From Clostridiaceae bacterium (GTDB lineage Bacteria > Bacillota > Clostridia > Saccharofermentanales > DTU023): 35,527 bases of DNA. Both the position numbers and the translations under genes were made by a program. The stretch is taken from assembly GCA_012518795.1 (NCBI GenBank), contig JAAYRL010000038.1:1-35527 (forward strand), given 5' to 3'. Of the stretch, positions 15,668 through 24,132 are shown one piece after another (within the stretch, counting starts at the first letter, position 1; the number at the start of each line of letters is the position of its first letter). The notes beneath the pieces were generated by a model that did not search any database, was not told where the DNA came from, and saw only the letters and a program-made list of their open reading frames with translations.

Positions 15668-17497
15668 TTATTTTTTATTTGATTTCCATTCTTGACATAG
15701 CCGGGCGGTCAGATGGGTTCTTTGGAATGGTGTTATCAAATAAAAACCGTCCGTTACTTTGCTCAAATTTGTCATAATTTCACGAGAAATTTCCAATGCT
15801 ATTTTTTCGGATTGTTCGCGATTGAGATTTGCATAACGCTTGATTATTTCATCCGGTACATCCATTCCCGACATTTCATATTTCATAAATAGTGCATTTT
15901 TTTCACTGACTAAGGGCATTATTCCTGCCAAAAATTTTGCTTGATCTCTTAATTCTTGTTTAGCAAGCATCAGATTTTCTTTGCCGCGTTCGGTAAAAAT
16001 CGGCTGGGTCAAAAATACCTGAGCACCGGATTCAATTTTGCGTCTTGTTTTTTTGAGTTCCATATCAAATCGAGGTGCATTAACATTTATGGCGGCACAT
16101 AAAATAAATGGCTGTACCAACTCTTGATTAAGTTGAGATATATAACGTAAAAGGCTTTGAGAATTCACATTGAAAACTGATTTGATTTGATTACGATCTT
16201 CCAAAGGAATCGGATCACCGGTTACTGCCAATATCTGATGTACGTCACAAGTTGCCAGACCGAGCAACAGTGAATGAATAGCAAATAAATTACGGTCGCG
16301 ACAAGTAAAATGTGGTAAAACATCAATTCCCAATTCCTGTTTGATGCGTGACGCCATTAAAGCACTGTCAATTCTGGTTTGACCGTTCGGATTGTCCGCA
16401 ATCGTCATCAAATCCATGCCCGCATCTTTTAATTGAACTACTTTTTCGAGATATGTTTTTATATTTGCTTTAGTAGGTGTATCGTATTCGATTGCTATTA
16501 TTTGTTCACCTGTCAAAAGTCTCTCATACCAAGATTTTTTAGAAATTTCCGTCTTAATACTTGGCTGTTCAGAAACCGCGAACTCCAATCCAGACTCAAT
16601 TTTTTTCACGATTACCGGTTTTTTATTTTTGAATAAATCAGCCAACGCTCTGATATCAAGAGGATTTGTTCCGCAACAACCTCCTAATTGATAAGCACCG
16701 TTATCCCATGCTCTTTGGCATGATTCGGCAAAATATTTTGCTTCCGCACCGCCTCGGCCGCGGCCTAAATCTCGCTCCGGTAAACCTGAATTAGGTCCGA
16801 AAAAACAGAATTTAGAAAATTGCGCATGTTCAGCAAAAACCTGACCTAATTGCGTAGGTCCCAACGTACAGTTTAAGCCGGTAAACGTTATCTCATCTAT
16901 TTTTTCAGCTTGTGCTAAAAGTTCTCTTAGGCTTAATCCTATACGGGTAAAACCATTCTGATTTACACTGAAAGAAACTGTAATTTTGGCATTCGGATTA
17001 TATGACTTAATTAATTTAATCGCAGGAATTAAATCTGTCAGCTGTTCCTGTGTTTCAAATAAAAATTCCTCTACACCGACATCAATAAAAATCTTGGCCA
17101 AATCCAGATAGGCTTGTTGGTTTTGTATTTTAAGATTATCTGCTAAACCTGATTGCAGGACAAAATACGGTCCGATATCGGCTACTGCTTTCACTGTATC
17201 TTGTGCTTTTAATTCATATATGGCTTCATTTGCCAAATGCCAGGCAGCCAGAACCATTTGCTTAACCTGATCAGCCGATTTTTCCAACATTAGAGGAAAA
17301 GCTGCAAACGTATTGGTTTTAAGCCGCGTTGCACCGGCTTTAATATAAGCTTGATGAATTTGTTTGATGCGGTCCGGTTTGGATAAATTTACTGCCTCCA
17401 ACAAAGAATAGTCTTCCCGATAAAGCCAGCGATAATAGGTTCCCATCGCACCGTCATATAATACTAAAGCATTATCAGTACTATGATTATGTTTCAT
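15668..17497 (-). CDS. Bifunctional homocysteine S-methyltransferase / 5,10-methylenetetrahydrofolate reductase
   Basis: A 609-residue fusion like Bacillus YitJ. The N-terminal half (about 1-290) is a Hcy-binding barrel with YDGAMGT (14-20) and zinc cysteines in GLNCTLGP (Cys210) and GGCCGTNP (Cys274, Cys275). The C-terminal half (about 320-609) is a MetF-type flavin reductase (IIAIEYDTP, LPHFTCRDRN, AVTGDPI, GAQVFLTQPIF) that makes methyl-tetrahydrofolate. The frame is open further upstream, but the ATG at 17497 has AGGAGG nine bases before it and is chosen. It overlaps the end of metH by 11 bp. Together with MetH it would supply methyl groups for methionine synthesis. Confidence 0.93.
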   Translation of the reverse strand: MKHNHSTDNALVLYDGAMGTYYRWLYREDYSLLEAVNLSKPDRIKQIHQAYIKAGATRLKTNTFAAFPLMLEKSADQVKQMVLAAWHLANEAIYELKAQDTVKAVADIGPYFVLQSGLADNLKIQNQQAYLDLAKIFIDVGVEEFLFETQEQLTDLIPAIKLIKSYNPNAKITVSFSVNQNGFTRIGLSLRELLAQAEKIDEITFTGLNCTLGPTQLGQVFAEHAQFSKFCFFGPNSGLPERDLGRGRGGAEAKYFAESCQRAWDNGAYQLGGCCGTNPLDIRALADLFKNKKPVIVKKIESGLEFAVSEQPSIKTEISKKSWYERLLTGEQIIAIEYDTPTKANIKTYLEKVVQLKDAGMDLMTIADNPNGQTRIDSALMASRIKQELGIDVLPHFTCRDRNLFAIHSLLLGLATCDVHQILAVTGDPIPLEDRNQIKSVFNVNSQSLLRYISQLNQELVQPFILCAAINVNAPRFDMELKKTRRKIESGAQVFLTQPIFTERGKENLMLAKQELRDQAKFLAGIMPLVSEKNALFMKYEMSGMDVPDEIIKRYANLNREQSEKIALEISREIMTNLSKVTDGFYLITPFQRTHLTARLCQEWKSNKK

Positions 17498-20075
17498 TGC
17501 GGAAAACCTCCTTCGCCACCTCAACACTACTGTTCGCATTTTGACAATAGTAATCTGCACCTATTGATTTGGCATAGTCTTCGGTTAACACTGCCCCGCC
17601 AACCATAATTTTACAATCAGGTTGTTCAGGATTTAAAAGTTTAATCGTTGCCTCCATTGCCGGCAAAGTCGAGGTCATCAATGCGGAAAGACCGACTAAT
17701 TTAACATTCTCCGCTTTAACTGCCTCTAAAATTCTTGCCGGAGGGACATCGTTACCTAAATCGCGAATTGTATAATCATAGTTTTCCAAAACCGTTTTGA
17801 CAATGTTTTTCCCTATATCATGAATATCGCCCTCAACTGTAGCAAGAACAATAATCGGCTTAGAAGCGGGAATTTCTTTTGCTGATTTTAGTTCGTTGTG
17901 TACCGAGTCCGCAGTTTGAGCTTGAGCTTCAATCGCTTTGCGGATCGGGTTCAAAGCACTTTGGGCTGCTTTTGAAGATTGGAGAAGTTGTGGCAAAAAG
18001 GTTATACCTTCTTGATAAAGCCTACCCACTTCATCTAAAGCGGGAATAATCTGGTCTTGGATGATGTCTAAGGGATTCATCTCTGTTTGCAAAGCTTGCT
18101 TTGCCAATTGTGCCGCTTCGTTTTCTAATCCCTTTATAATTACTTGTTCCAAAGATTGAGCTTCTGCCGGTGCCGGCACAACAACTGCTTCTGTTGCTGT
18201 TTTTTCCGTTTCCGTTGCTGCTGTGGATGTTTTGGTAGTTTTCTGATAGCCACTTATAATATCGCCTTTTTCTTCAACATAAGCTAAGTAGTTGGTCTGG
18301 TTCGGATCTTGGCCGAACAAAGCCATATGACCGGCTCTGGTTGCTACTATTTCTTCATGTTCCGGATTCAAAATTGCTAAATCCAAACCGTTAGCTAATG
18401 CTTCTGCATAAAAAACCTGATTGAGTTGACGTCTTGCCGGCAAACCGAAAGAAATATTGGAAAGACCGATAATCGTCAGTATGCCTAATTTTTCTTTAAC
18501 CAGCCTGATTGTACGCAAACATTCAATACCACCCGTAGGTTCAGCGGCAGCCGTCAGCACAAGGCAATCTGCAATCAGATTTTCTTTGGGCAAACCTTCT
18601 TTTTCACATTGCTTTATGATTTTTTCCAAAACAACTATTCTTTGTTCAGCAGTCTTTGGAATTCCTTGTTCATCCAGCGGCAAAACAATAACCATTGAAC
18701 CATATTTTTTAGCAAGCGGTATTACCTCCGCCATACTCTCGGCTTTGCCATTCATTGAATTAATGATGCTGCGACCGTTAGCAAGTCGTAATCCGACTTC
18801 CAAAACATCCGGTTTATTGGAATCAATTTGCAACGGTAAACGACTGACAGCTTGGATTTTTTTCACGACTTCCGCCATTGCTGCAGCTTCATCTATACCC
18901 GGTAAACCGCAGTTTACGTCAAGAATATCTGCACCGGCTATTTCTTGCAGAATAGCCATTTTCTGATAGGCTTCATAGTTTTTATCCGAAAGTGCCTGTT
19001 TGAGAATTTTCTTACCGGTCGGATTTAGTTGTTCACCGACAAATAACGGTTGAGTACCGATTTGCACAGCTTTGGTGGAAGAACATACCATCGGATCTTG
19101 TTTAATTTCAGGTCTTTGAAACTTCAGATCAGAAATATCATCGTTCAAGGCTTTGATGTATTCGGAATTTGTGCCGCAACATCCACCCAAAAATTTAACG
19201 CCCAGTGTCGCAGCTTCTCGCATACTTTCAACAAATTCATCAATCGGCAAATTGTATAATCCGGTTTGCGGATCGGGTAATCCGGCATTGGGTTTCAGTA
19301 AAACCGGTGCTTTGCTAAATTGCAGAATCTCTTTGATTAAAGGCAATAATTGCTTGGGACCGGTTGAACAATTCAGACCGATTACATCTGCACCGAGACT
19401 TTGAGCCAAAGTAACATATGATGCAATATCCGTACCGCTGAAAGTTCTGCCGTTCGCTTCAAAACTCATCGAACAGATTATCGGTAAATCAGAGTTTTCT
19501 TTTGCTGCTAATAAAGCAATCTTCAATTCATAAAGATCCGACATTGTTTCAAACATGATCAGATCTGCATCTGATTCTTTTGCCAAGTTTATTTGTCCGG
19601 CAAAATCTTGGTAAGCTTGCTCAAAACTCATGCTGCCGTTCGGTTCAATCAGGGCACCTAAAGGACCGCAATCAAATGCCACCAAGGGTTCTATTTGAGA
19701 TTTCTTATTCTCTGAAAGAGAATCATCAAGTTCGGTTGAATCCGGCTCCTGTTGTTTTACATCAGCCTGATATTCCGCTACTGCTTTTTTGGCTAATTTA
19801 ATCGCTTGGGGAATCACCTGTTCGGGTGTCAAATCCGAGGATTTCAGTTTATGATATGACGCACCGAAAGTATTAGTCAGAATAATATCCGAACCTGAAC
19901 TAAGATATGCTTTGTGCGTATCAATCACCCAATCCGGTCGGGAAAAATTCAACAATTCCGGGGCTTCTCCCGGTTTCAGACCGCGCTTTTGAAATTCCGT
20001 ACCGCTGGCACCGTCCAGGATTACAAAATCTTTATCAAGCAAATTTTTAAATTTATTTTTCGTAAAATTACCCAC
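17487..20075 (-). CDS. metH: Cobalamin-dependent methionine synthase lacking the reactivation domain
   Basis: An 862-residue MetH that transfers methyl from methyl-tetrahydrofolate through cobalamin to homocysteine. In order: Hcy domain with GLNCSTGP (Cys236) and GGCCGTN (Cys299, Cys300); pterin domain (GEQLNPTGKK, DVNCGLPGIDEAA); a Thr/Ala-rich linker (about 610-640); the four-helix cap; and the cobalamin domain with GDIHDIGKN (Asp750, His752). The usual C-terminal activation domain is missing and is encoded by the gene upstream. The frame opens at a GTG (20084), but the GTG at 20075 has GAGGTG six bases before it and is the better start. An extra acidic stretch (about 110-128) interrupts the Hcy domain. 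Confidence 0.95.
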   Translation of the reverse strand: MGNFTKNKFKNLLDKDFVILDGASGTEFQKRGLKPGEAPELLNFSRPDWVIDTHKAYLSSGSDIILTNTFGASYHKLKSSDLTPEQVIPQAIKLAKKAVAEYQADVKQQEPDSTELDDSLSENKKSQIEPLVAFDCGPLGALIEPNGSMSFEQAYQDFAGQINLAKESDADLIMFETMSDLYELKIALLAAKENSDLPIICSMSFEANGRTFSGTDIASYVTLAQSLGADVIGLNCSTGPKQLLPLIKEILQFSKAPVLLKPNAGLPDPQTGLYNLPIDEFVESMREAATLGVKFLGGCCGTNSEYIKALNDDISDLKFQRPEIKQDPMVCSSTKAVQIGTQPLFVGEQLNPTGKKILKQALSDKNYEAYQKMAILQEIAGADILDVNCGLPGIDEAAAMAEVVKKIQAVSRLPLQIDSNKPDVLEVGLRLANGRSIINSMNGKAESMAEVIPLAKKYGSMVIVLPLDEQGIPKTAEQRIVVLEKIIKQCEKEGLPKENLIADCLVLTAAAEPTGGIECLRTIRLVKEKLGILTIIGLSNISFGLPARRQLNQVFYAEALANGLDLAILNPEHEEIVATRAGHMALFGQDPNQTNYLAYVEEKGDIISGYQKTTKTSTAATETEKTATEAVVVPAPAEAQSLEQVIIKGLENEAAQLAKQALQTEMNPLDIIQDQIIPALDEVGRLYQEGITFLPQLLQSSKAAQSALNPIRKAIEAQAQTADSVHNELKSAKEIPASKPIIVLATVEGDIHDIGKNIVKTVLENYDYTIRDLGNDVPPARILEAVKAENVKLVGLSALMTSTLPAMEATIKLLNPEQPDCKIMVGGAVLTEDYAKSIGADYYCQNANSSVEVAKEVFRNET

Positions 20076-20135
20076 AACATTCACCTCTGCTGTGTACCCT
20101 GTTTTGTTTAATGAATTTAAATCAATTCTAATTAT

Positions 20136-20792
20136 TTATTGGCGAAAACGTCCACAATATCCGCCTCTTCTGCGGAGAACACAATCTCCTTTAAGCCGGC
20201 AAATACTGCAGGGATCTGTCACCTTGCTGATCGGTTCATCTAGAATAGCCATTATACAGGTTATGGACTTCATTGGCGACATTAATCCGTTATTTAATAC
20301 AGTTACCCCGATTTTTCGATTAGTGTCTAAAATTTTCAGAAAATTCTCCTGAACACTTAATGGAAGATCACCATAGCCCGGTGAAAAACGCGTACTGAGA
20401 TATTTCCCTTGTTTGAGAAATTCCTGTCTTAGAAAATCTTCTTGTTGATCAAGATAGGTTTCAATTATGACGGATGCACTGGCATCAAGAATTACAGCCT
20501 GCTTCATATCCAAACGTTGACTGCGTCTTAAAATAAAATCAACTTCTTGACCCAATGTTGCAGCCATCAGAATCACTTGTTCCGCATTGCCTAAATGAGC
20601 ATTGATATCTTCGCCGATCAATACAAGATTCAATTCAGAACGCAACATACTTTTCCAAATATTGTTCGGTTTAGCAGCTGCCAAAACTGTATCAATCGCT
20701 TCATCCATTTCTGCTAAAAAATCATCGCTGAGAACTTGATTCTGATATCCTAAATAATTAAGTATCGCTTTTTTATTAATCCTGTTTTTCAT
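20136..20792 (-). CDS. Separate methionine synthase reactivation domain protein
   Basis: A 218-residue protein matching the vitamin B12-dependent methionine synthase activation domain: TRFSPGYGDLPLSVQ (134-148) and RKIGVTVLNNGLMSP (159-173) are its hallmarks. That domain binds S-adenosylmethionine and re-methylates oxidised cobalamin in MetH, which here lacks it. Detached activation proteins are known, for example next to MetH in Thermotoga. The C-terminus has four cysteines (Cys195, 198, 204, 213) in CSIC...DC...GYC, which could bind a metal or Fe-S cluster and perhaps carry electrons. First gene of the methionine trio, 60 bp before metH; no strong ribosome binding site and no S-box riboswitch were seen. 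Confidence 0.88.
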   Translation of the reverse strand: MKNRINKKAILNYLGYQNQVLSDDFLAEMDEAIDTVLAAAKPNNIWKSMLRSELNLVLIGEDINAHLGNAEQVILMAATLGQEVDFILRRSQRLDMKQAVILDASASVIIETYLDQQEDFLRQEFLKQGKYLSTRFSPGYGDLPLSVQENFLKILDTNRKIGVTVLNNGLMSPMKSITCIMAILDEPISKVTDPCSICRLKGDCVLRRRGGYCGRFRQ

Positions 20793-20854
20793 GTGTCAGT
20801 TCTAATATTAGTAATTTATTGTGTAATTATTTCTTGGCGATTCATTGATAAAAA

Positions 20855-22141
20855 TTAATTCTTATAGTTATCAATGATTTTCCCGATATCCATCCGATAA
20901 CTCATATTATCAAAATGAATCTTATCAATATTAGTATAAACTGCTTGACGAGCAGCTGCCAGATTTTCTTTTACGGCAACTACCGATAATACACGTCCGC
21001 CGTTCGTAACAACCTTCACTTTCGGATCTGAATTTGCATCAATAATTTGTTTCGTTCCATTATGATAAACCAAAATATCCGGATCCACCAAATCCAAACC
21101 GCTTATTTCATATCCGGTTTCATATTTTCCCGGATAACCTTGAGAAACAAGGATAGTTGTCATTGCTACGTTATTGTCCGCAAAATCAAGTTCCACCGGT
21201 TTCCCTTCAATTGCTTGCATAATATTTGTCAAAAGATCCGATTTTAGTCTTGGCAGTAAAACCTCTGTTTCCGGATCACCAAATCTGGTGTTGAATTCAA
21301 GTACATATAGCTTACCGTTTTCAACTAAATAGCCGATAAATAATATGCCTGTAAAGCCCAAGTTTTCTTCAGCTAAGCCTTGTTCTATTTTACGAATAAT
21401 CTCATTCGACTGCTGATCCAAATCAGGTGTCCAATAAGGATTTGGTGAAATGCAACCAACTCCGCCGGTATTAGGTCCGAGATCATTGTCATAAATTTTC
21501 TTATAATCCATGGCAGTATCAAAAGGATAAATCTTGTTACCTGATACAAAACATAATAATGAAGCTTCAAAACCGGACAAAAATTGTTCCATGACAATTT
21601 CCGCTCCTTGATCGCCAAAAATCCGATTATGGAAAATATCGGTCAAGGCTTGGACAGCTTCTTTTTCATTTTGACAAATCGAAACTCCCTTGCCGCCACA
21701 TAAACCATCCGCTTTAATCACTACCGGATAACCGAATTCAAGCAAACCGCTTAAAGCAGTCATATAATTATCATATCGAAGATACTTGGCAGTCGGAATT
21801 TGATATTTCTCCATAAATTCTTTGGCAAAAGCTTTACTCGATTCAAGCCTGGCTGCTGATTTGCGAGGACCGAATGCTTTGATTCCTTTTGCTTCAAGAT
21901 GATCGATAATTCCTTCGCTTAAAAACCGTTCCGGCCCGACTATAACTAAATCGATTTGGGTTTTTGCTAAAAATTTGTCAATTGATGCGATGTCATTATT
22001 CGGTAACTCGGCATTTATGATTCTCTCATGTGCTCCGCCATTATGGGTTGAAATATAGACACGCTCTGTTTCTTTGTTTTTTAATAAAGCTTCAGCTATT
22101 GCATGTTCACGTCCACCGTTACCGATAATCAGAATGTTCAT
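20855..22141 (-). CDS. purD: Phosphoribosylamine-glycine ligase (GAR synthetase)
   Basis: A 428-residue ATP-grasp enzyme of normal length that joins glycine to phosphoribosylamine, step 2 of purine synthesis. Seen are IIGNGGREHAIA (5-16), the ATP-grasp blocks SSKAFAKEFM (101-110) and VIKADGLCGGKGV (141-153), and LEFNTRFGDPETEVLLP (281-297) with the metal ligands. AGGAG precedes the ATG. It is the last purine gene of the run; 62 bp separate it from the methionine genes, without a recognisable terminator. Its substrate phosphoribosylamine is unstable and comes from PurF, which makes the state of PurF in this window directly relevant. Confidence 0.97.
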   Translation of the reverse strand: MNILIIGNGGREHAIAEALLKNKETERVYISTHNGGAHERIINAELPNNDIASIDKFLAKTQIDLVIVGPERFLSEGIIDHLEAKGIKAFGPRKSAARLESSKAFAKEFMEKYQIPTAKYLRYDNYMTALSGLLEFGYPVVIKADGLCGGKGVSICQNEKEAVQALTDIFHNRIFGDQGAEIVMEQFLSGFEASLLCFVSGNKIYPFDTAMDYKKIYDNDLGPNTGGVGCISPNPYWTPDLDQQSNEIIRKIEQGLAEENLGFTGILFIGYLVENGKLYVLEFNTRFGDPETEVLLPRLKSDLLTNIMQAIEGKPVELDFADNNVAMTTILVSQGYPGKYETGYEISGLDLVDPDILVYHNGTKQIIDANSDPKVKVVTNGGRVLSVVAVKENLAAARQAVYTNIDKIHFDNMSYRMDIGKIIDNYKN

Positions 22142-22244
22142 TTCCCGGTCTCCTTATTTTGGTATTGCCTTTGATTTTGACAGTTTCAAATCAAGAAATC
22201 TCTCATTATTTCTATATTTATATTTTCGCCTTTAGTCATACCTG

Positions 22245-22871
22245 TTACAAATCAATGTATACTCTGTTATTTTCCACGGTCAGCTTATCTTCACAAAAAT
22301 ATTTCACAGCTAAAGGCAGAATCTGATGTTCTATTCTCAATACCTTTTCTGCAATATCTTCCGGCTGCCATTTTGTATCCAAATTAATCGCCTGTTGCAA
22401 AATAATCGGTCCGGTATCTTGTCCTTCATCAACAAAATGTACCGTTGCTCCGGAAACTTTTGCCCCTCTGGCATAAACCGCTTGATGTACCTTGGCTCCG
22501 TAAAAACCTTGTCCGCCGAAAGCCGGTAAAAGCGACGGATGGATATTAATAATTTTATTTGGATATTTTGCAATCAATTCAGGCGTGACATACCTCAAAT
22601 AACCCGCCAAAACAATCAGATCTATTTCGTATTCAGCAAAAAGCTCAATTAATTTTCGATCATAAAGTTCATTTGTCGGATAATCTTTTTTAGAAATATG
22701 TAATGCAGGAATTTTGTTCTGTTCAGCTCTGATTAAACCGTAAGCATTTTTATTGTTAGAAATTACAAGTGAAATTTCTCCGGCGAAAAATCCGGCTTGT
22801 TGTCGATCAATCAAACTTTGCAGATTTGACCCGCCACCTGAAATTAATACTGCAATTTTTTTCTTAGCCAT
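22245..22871 (-). CDS. purN: Phosphoribosylglycinamide formyltransferase
   Basis: A 208-residue enzyme that formylates GAR using 10-formyl-tetrahydrofolate, step 3 of purine synthesis. Visible are the nucleotide loop VLISGGGSNLQ (8-18), KIINIHPSLLPAF with catalytic Asn109 and His111, and HFVDEGQDTGP with Asp148. Its ribosome binding site AGAGGA stands eight bases before the ATG and directly adjoins a 17-bp tandem repeat. The gap to purD (22142-22244) holds a small TTGATTT/AAATCAA hairpin (22171-22194) with no terminator character. Confidence 0.96.
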   Translation of the reverse strand: MAKKKIAVLISGGGSNLQSLIDRQQAGFFAGEISLVISNNKNAYGLIRAEQNKIPALHISKKDYPTNELYDRKLIELFAEYEIDLIVLAGYLRYVTPELIAKYPNKIINIHPSLLPAFGGQGFYGAKVHQAVYARGAKVSGATVHFVDEGQDTGPIILQQAINLDTKWQPEDIAEKVLRIEHQILPLAVKYFCEDKLTVENNRVYIDL

Positions 22872-22884
22872 TTATTAAATCCTC

Positions 22885-22935
22885 TAACTGCTGATTTTAT
22901 CTAACTGCTGATTTTATTTAACTGCTGATTTAGCT
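22885..22935 (-). repeat. 17-bp tandem triplication in the purM-purN gap
   Basis: Three adjacent units, 22885-22901, 22902-22918 and 22919-22935, share TAACTGCTGATTT (plus strand). In the direction of transcription the last unit runs into the purN ribosome binding site, so this duplicated segment forms most of the purN leader. The gap also holds about 50 bp with nothing recognisable. Confidence 0.9.
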
Positions 22936-22986
22936 CATAATTATATTATTTTATCGGCTCTGAAATTAGATACAAAAACCGGCTAA

Positions 22987-24027
22987 CTAATCCTGCAAAT
23001 TGCGTAAATCCACTTCGCCATTTCCGGAAATTACTTCACCCATCAGAACATAGGCAATGTTTCGAGATTCCAGATCTGCAATTACTTTTTCAGTTTCTTC
23101 GGCAGATACAAAAACAACCATCCCTATTCCCATATTAAAAGTACCGAACATCTCACGTAAATTTACGTTACCCCATTGAGCCAGCAATTGGAAAATTGTC
23201 GGAATTTCATAATCTTTCAAATCCCAATATACAGATTGACCTTCGGCCAATGAACGCGGTAAATTTTCAATTACTCCGCCACCTGTGATATGACTTAAAG
23301 CATGGATATCAAATTTTTCCAGCAAAGGCATCACTTCTTTTGTATAAATCTTGGTCGGGCTCAATAATTCTTCACCTAAAGTTTTTCCCAATTGATCAAT
23401 GTATGTATCCAATTCAAAGTTTTTGATGTCAAAAATTATTTTGCGAATTAAAGAAAACCCGTTAGAGTGTACACCACTTGATCTAAGACCAATCAGCTTA
23501 TCACCGATTTGAACATTATCCCGATTCAGAACATCTTTTTCATCAACAATACCGACGGCAAAACCTGCCAAATCATAATGGTTCTCCTGATAAATACCCG
23601 GCATTTCAGCAGTTTCACCACCGATCAATGCCAGTCCGGCTTGTTTGCAACCTTCAACCACACCGGCGACAACACTTGCCATTTTTTCCGGAATCAATTT
23701 ACCGGTAGCAATATAATCAAGAAAAAACAAAGGTTTGGCACCCTGACAAAGTACGTCGTTCGCACACATAGCAACACAATCGATGCCGATCGTATCGTGT
23801 TTATCAGCACGAAAAGCCAGATCGAGTTTGGTTCCAACACCATCAGTGCCTGATACAAGAATCGGTTTTTCATAATTCAGCGCAGGCAGACGATACATGC
23901 CGCCAAAACCACCCAAATCTGAAACAACATTTTCATCAAAAGTCTGTTTCACCAAATCTTTAATCAGTTTTACCTGTTGATAACCTGCTTCCTTATCGAC
24001 ACCTGATTCTTTATATGTAAGCGACAT
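22987..24027 (-). CDS. purM: Phosphoribosylformylglycinamidine cyclo-ligase (AIR synthetase)
   Basis: A 346-residue enzyme of normal length that closes the imidazole ring using ATP (step 5). Seen are SGTDGVGTKLD (59-69), the following block IDCVAMCANDVLCQGAKPLFFLDY, ALIGGETAEMPG (133-144) and HITGGGVIENLPR. It is related in fold to the PurL core. AGGAGG stands four to five bases before the ATG. The 105-bp gap from purF holds a small GCAGAT/ATCTGC hairpin (24056-24075) without a T-run, so transcription probably continues. Confidence 0.97.
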   Translation of the reverse strand: MSLTYKESGVDKEAGYQQVKLIKDLVKQTFDENVVSDLGGFGGMYRLPALNYEKPILVSGTDGVGTKLDLAFRADKHDTIGIDCVAMCANDVLCQGAKPLFFLDYIATGKLIPEKMASVVAGVVEGCKQAGLALIGGETAEMPGIYQENHYDLAGFAVGIVDEKDVLNRDNVQIGDKLIGLRSSGVHSNGFSLIRKIIFDIKNFELDTYIDQLGKTLGEELLSPTKIYTKEVMPLLEKFDIHALSHITGGGVIENLPRSLAEGQSVYWDLKDYEIPTIFQLLAQWGNVNLREMFGTFNMGIGMVVFVSAEETEKVIADLESRNIAYVLMGEVISGNGEVDLRNLQD

Positions 24028-24132
24028 ACTGCCTCCTGTTTATTTTGCTCTCTTTGCAGATGAAAAATTATCTGCTTTATATTATTCTGTTGTCTTTTTA
24101 TTGCCGGTTTATCTTGCCTTAATTATGTTTAA

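Noticed and set aside
24056-24075. GCAGAT/ATCTGC hairpin in the purF-purM gap as a terminator
   Set aside because: The stem is only six base pairs and no T-run follows it in the direction of transcription.
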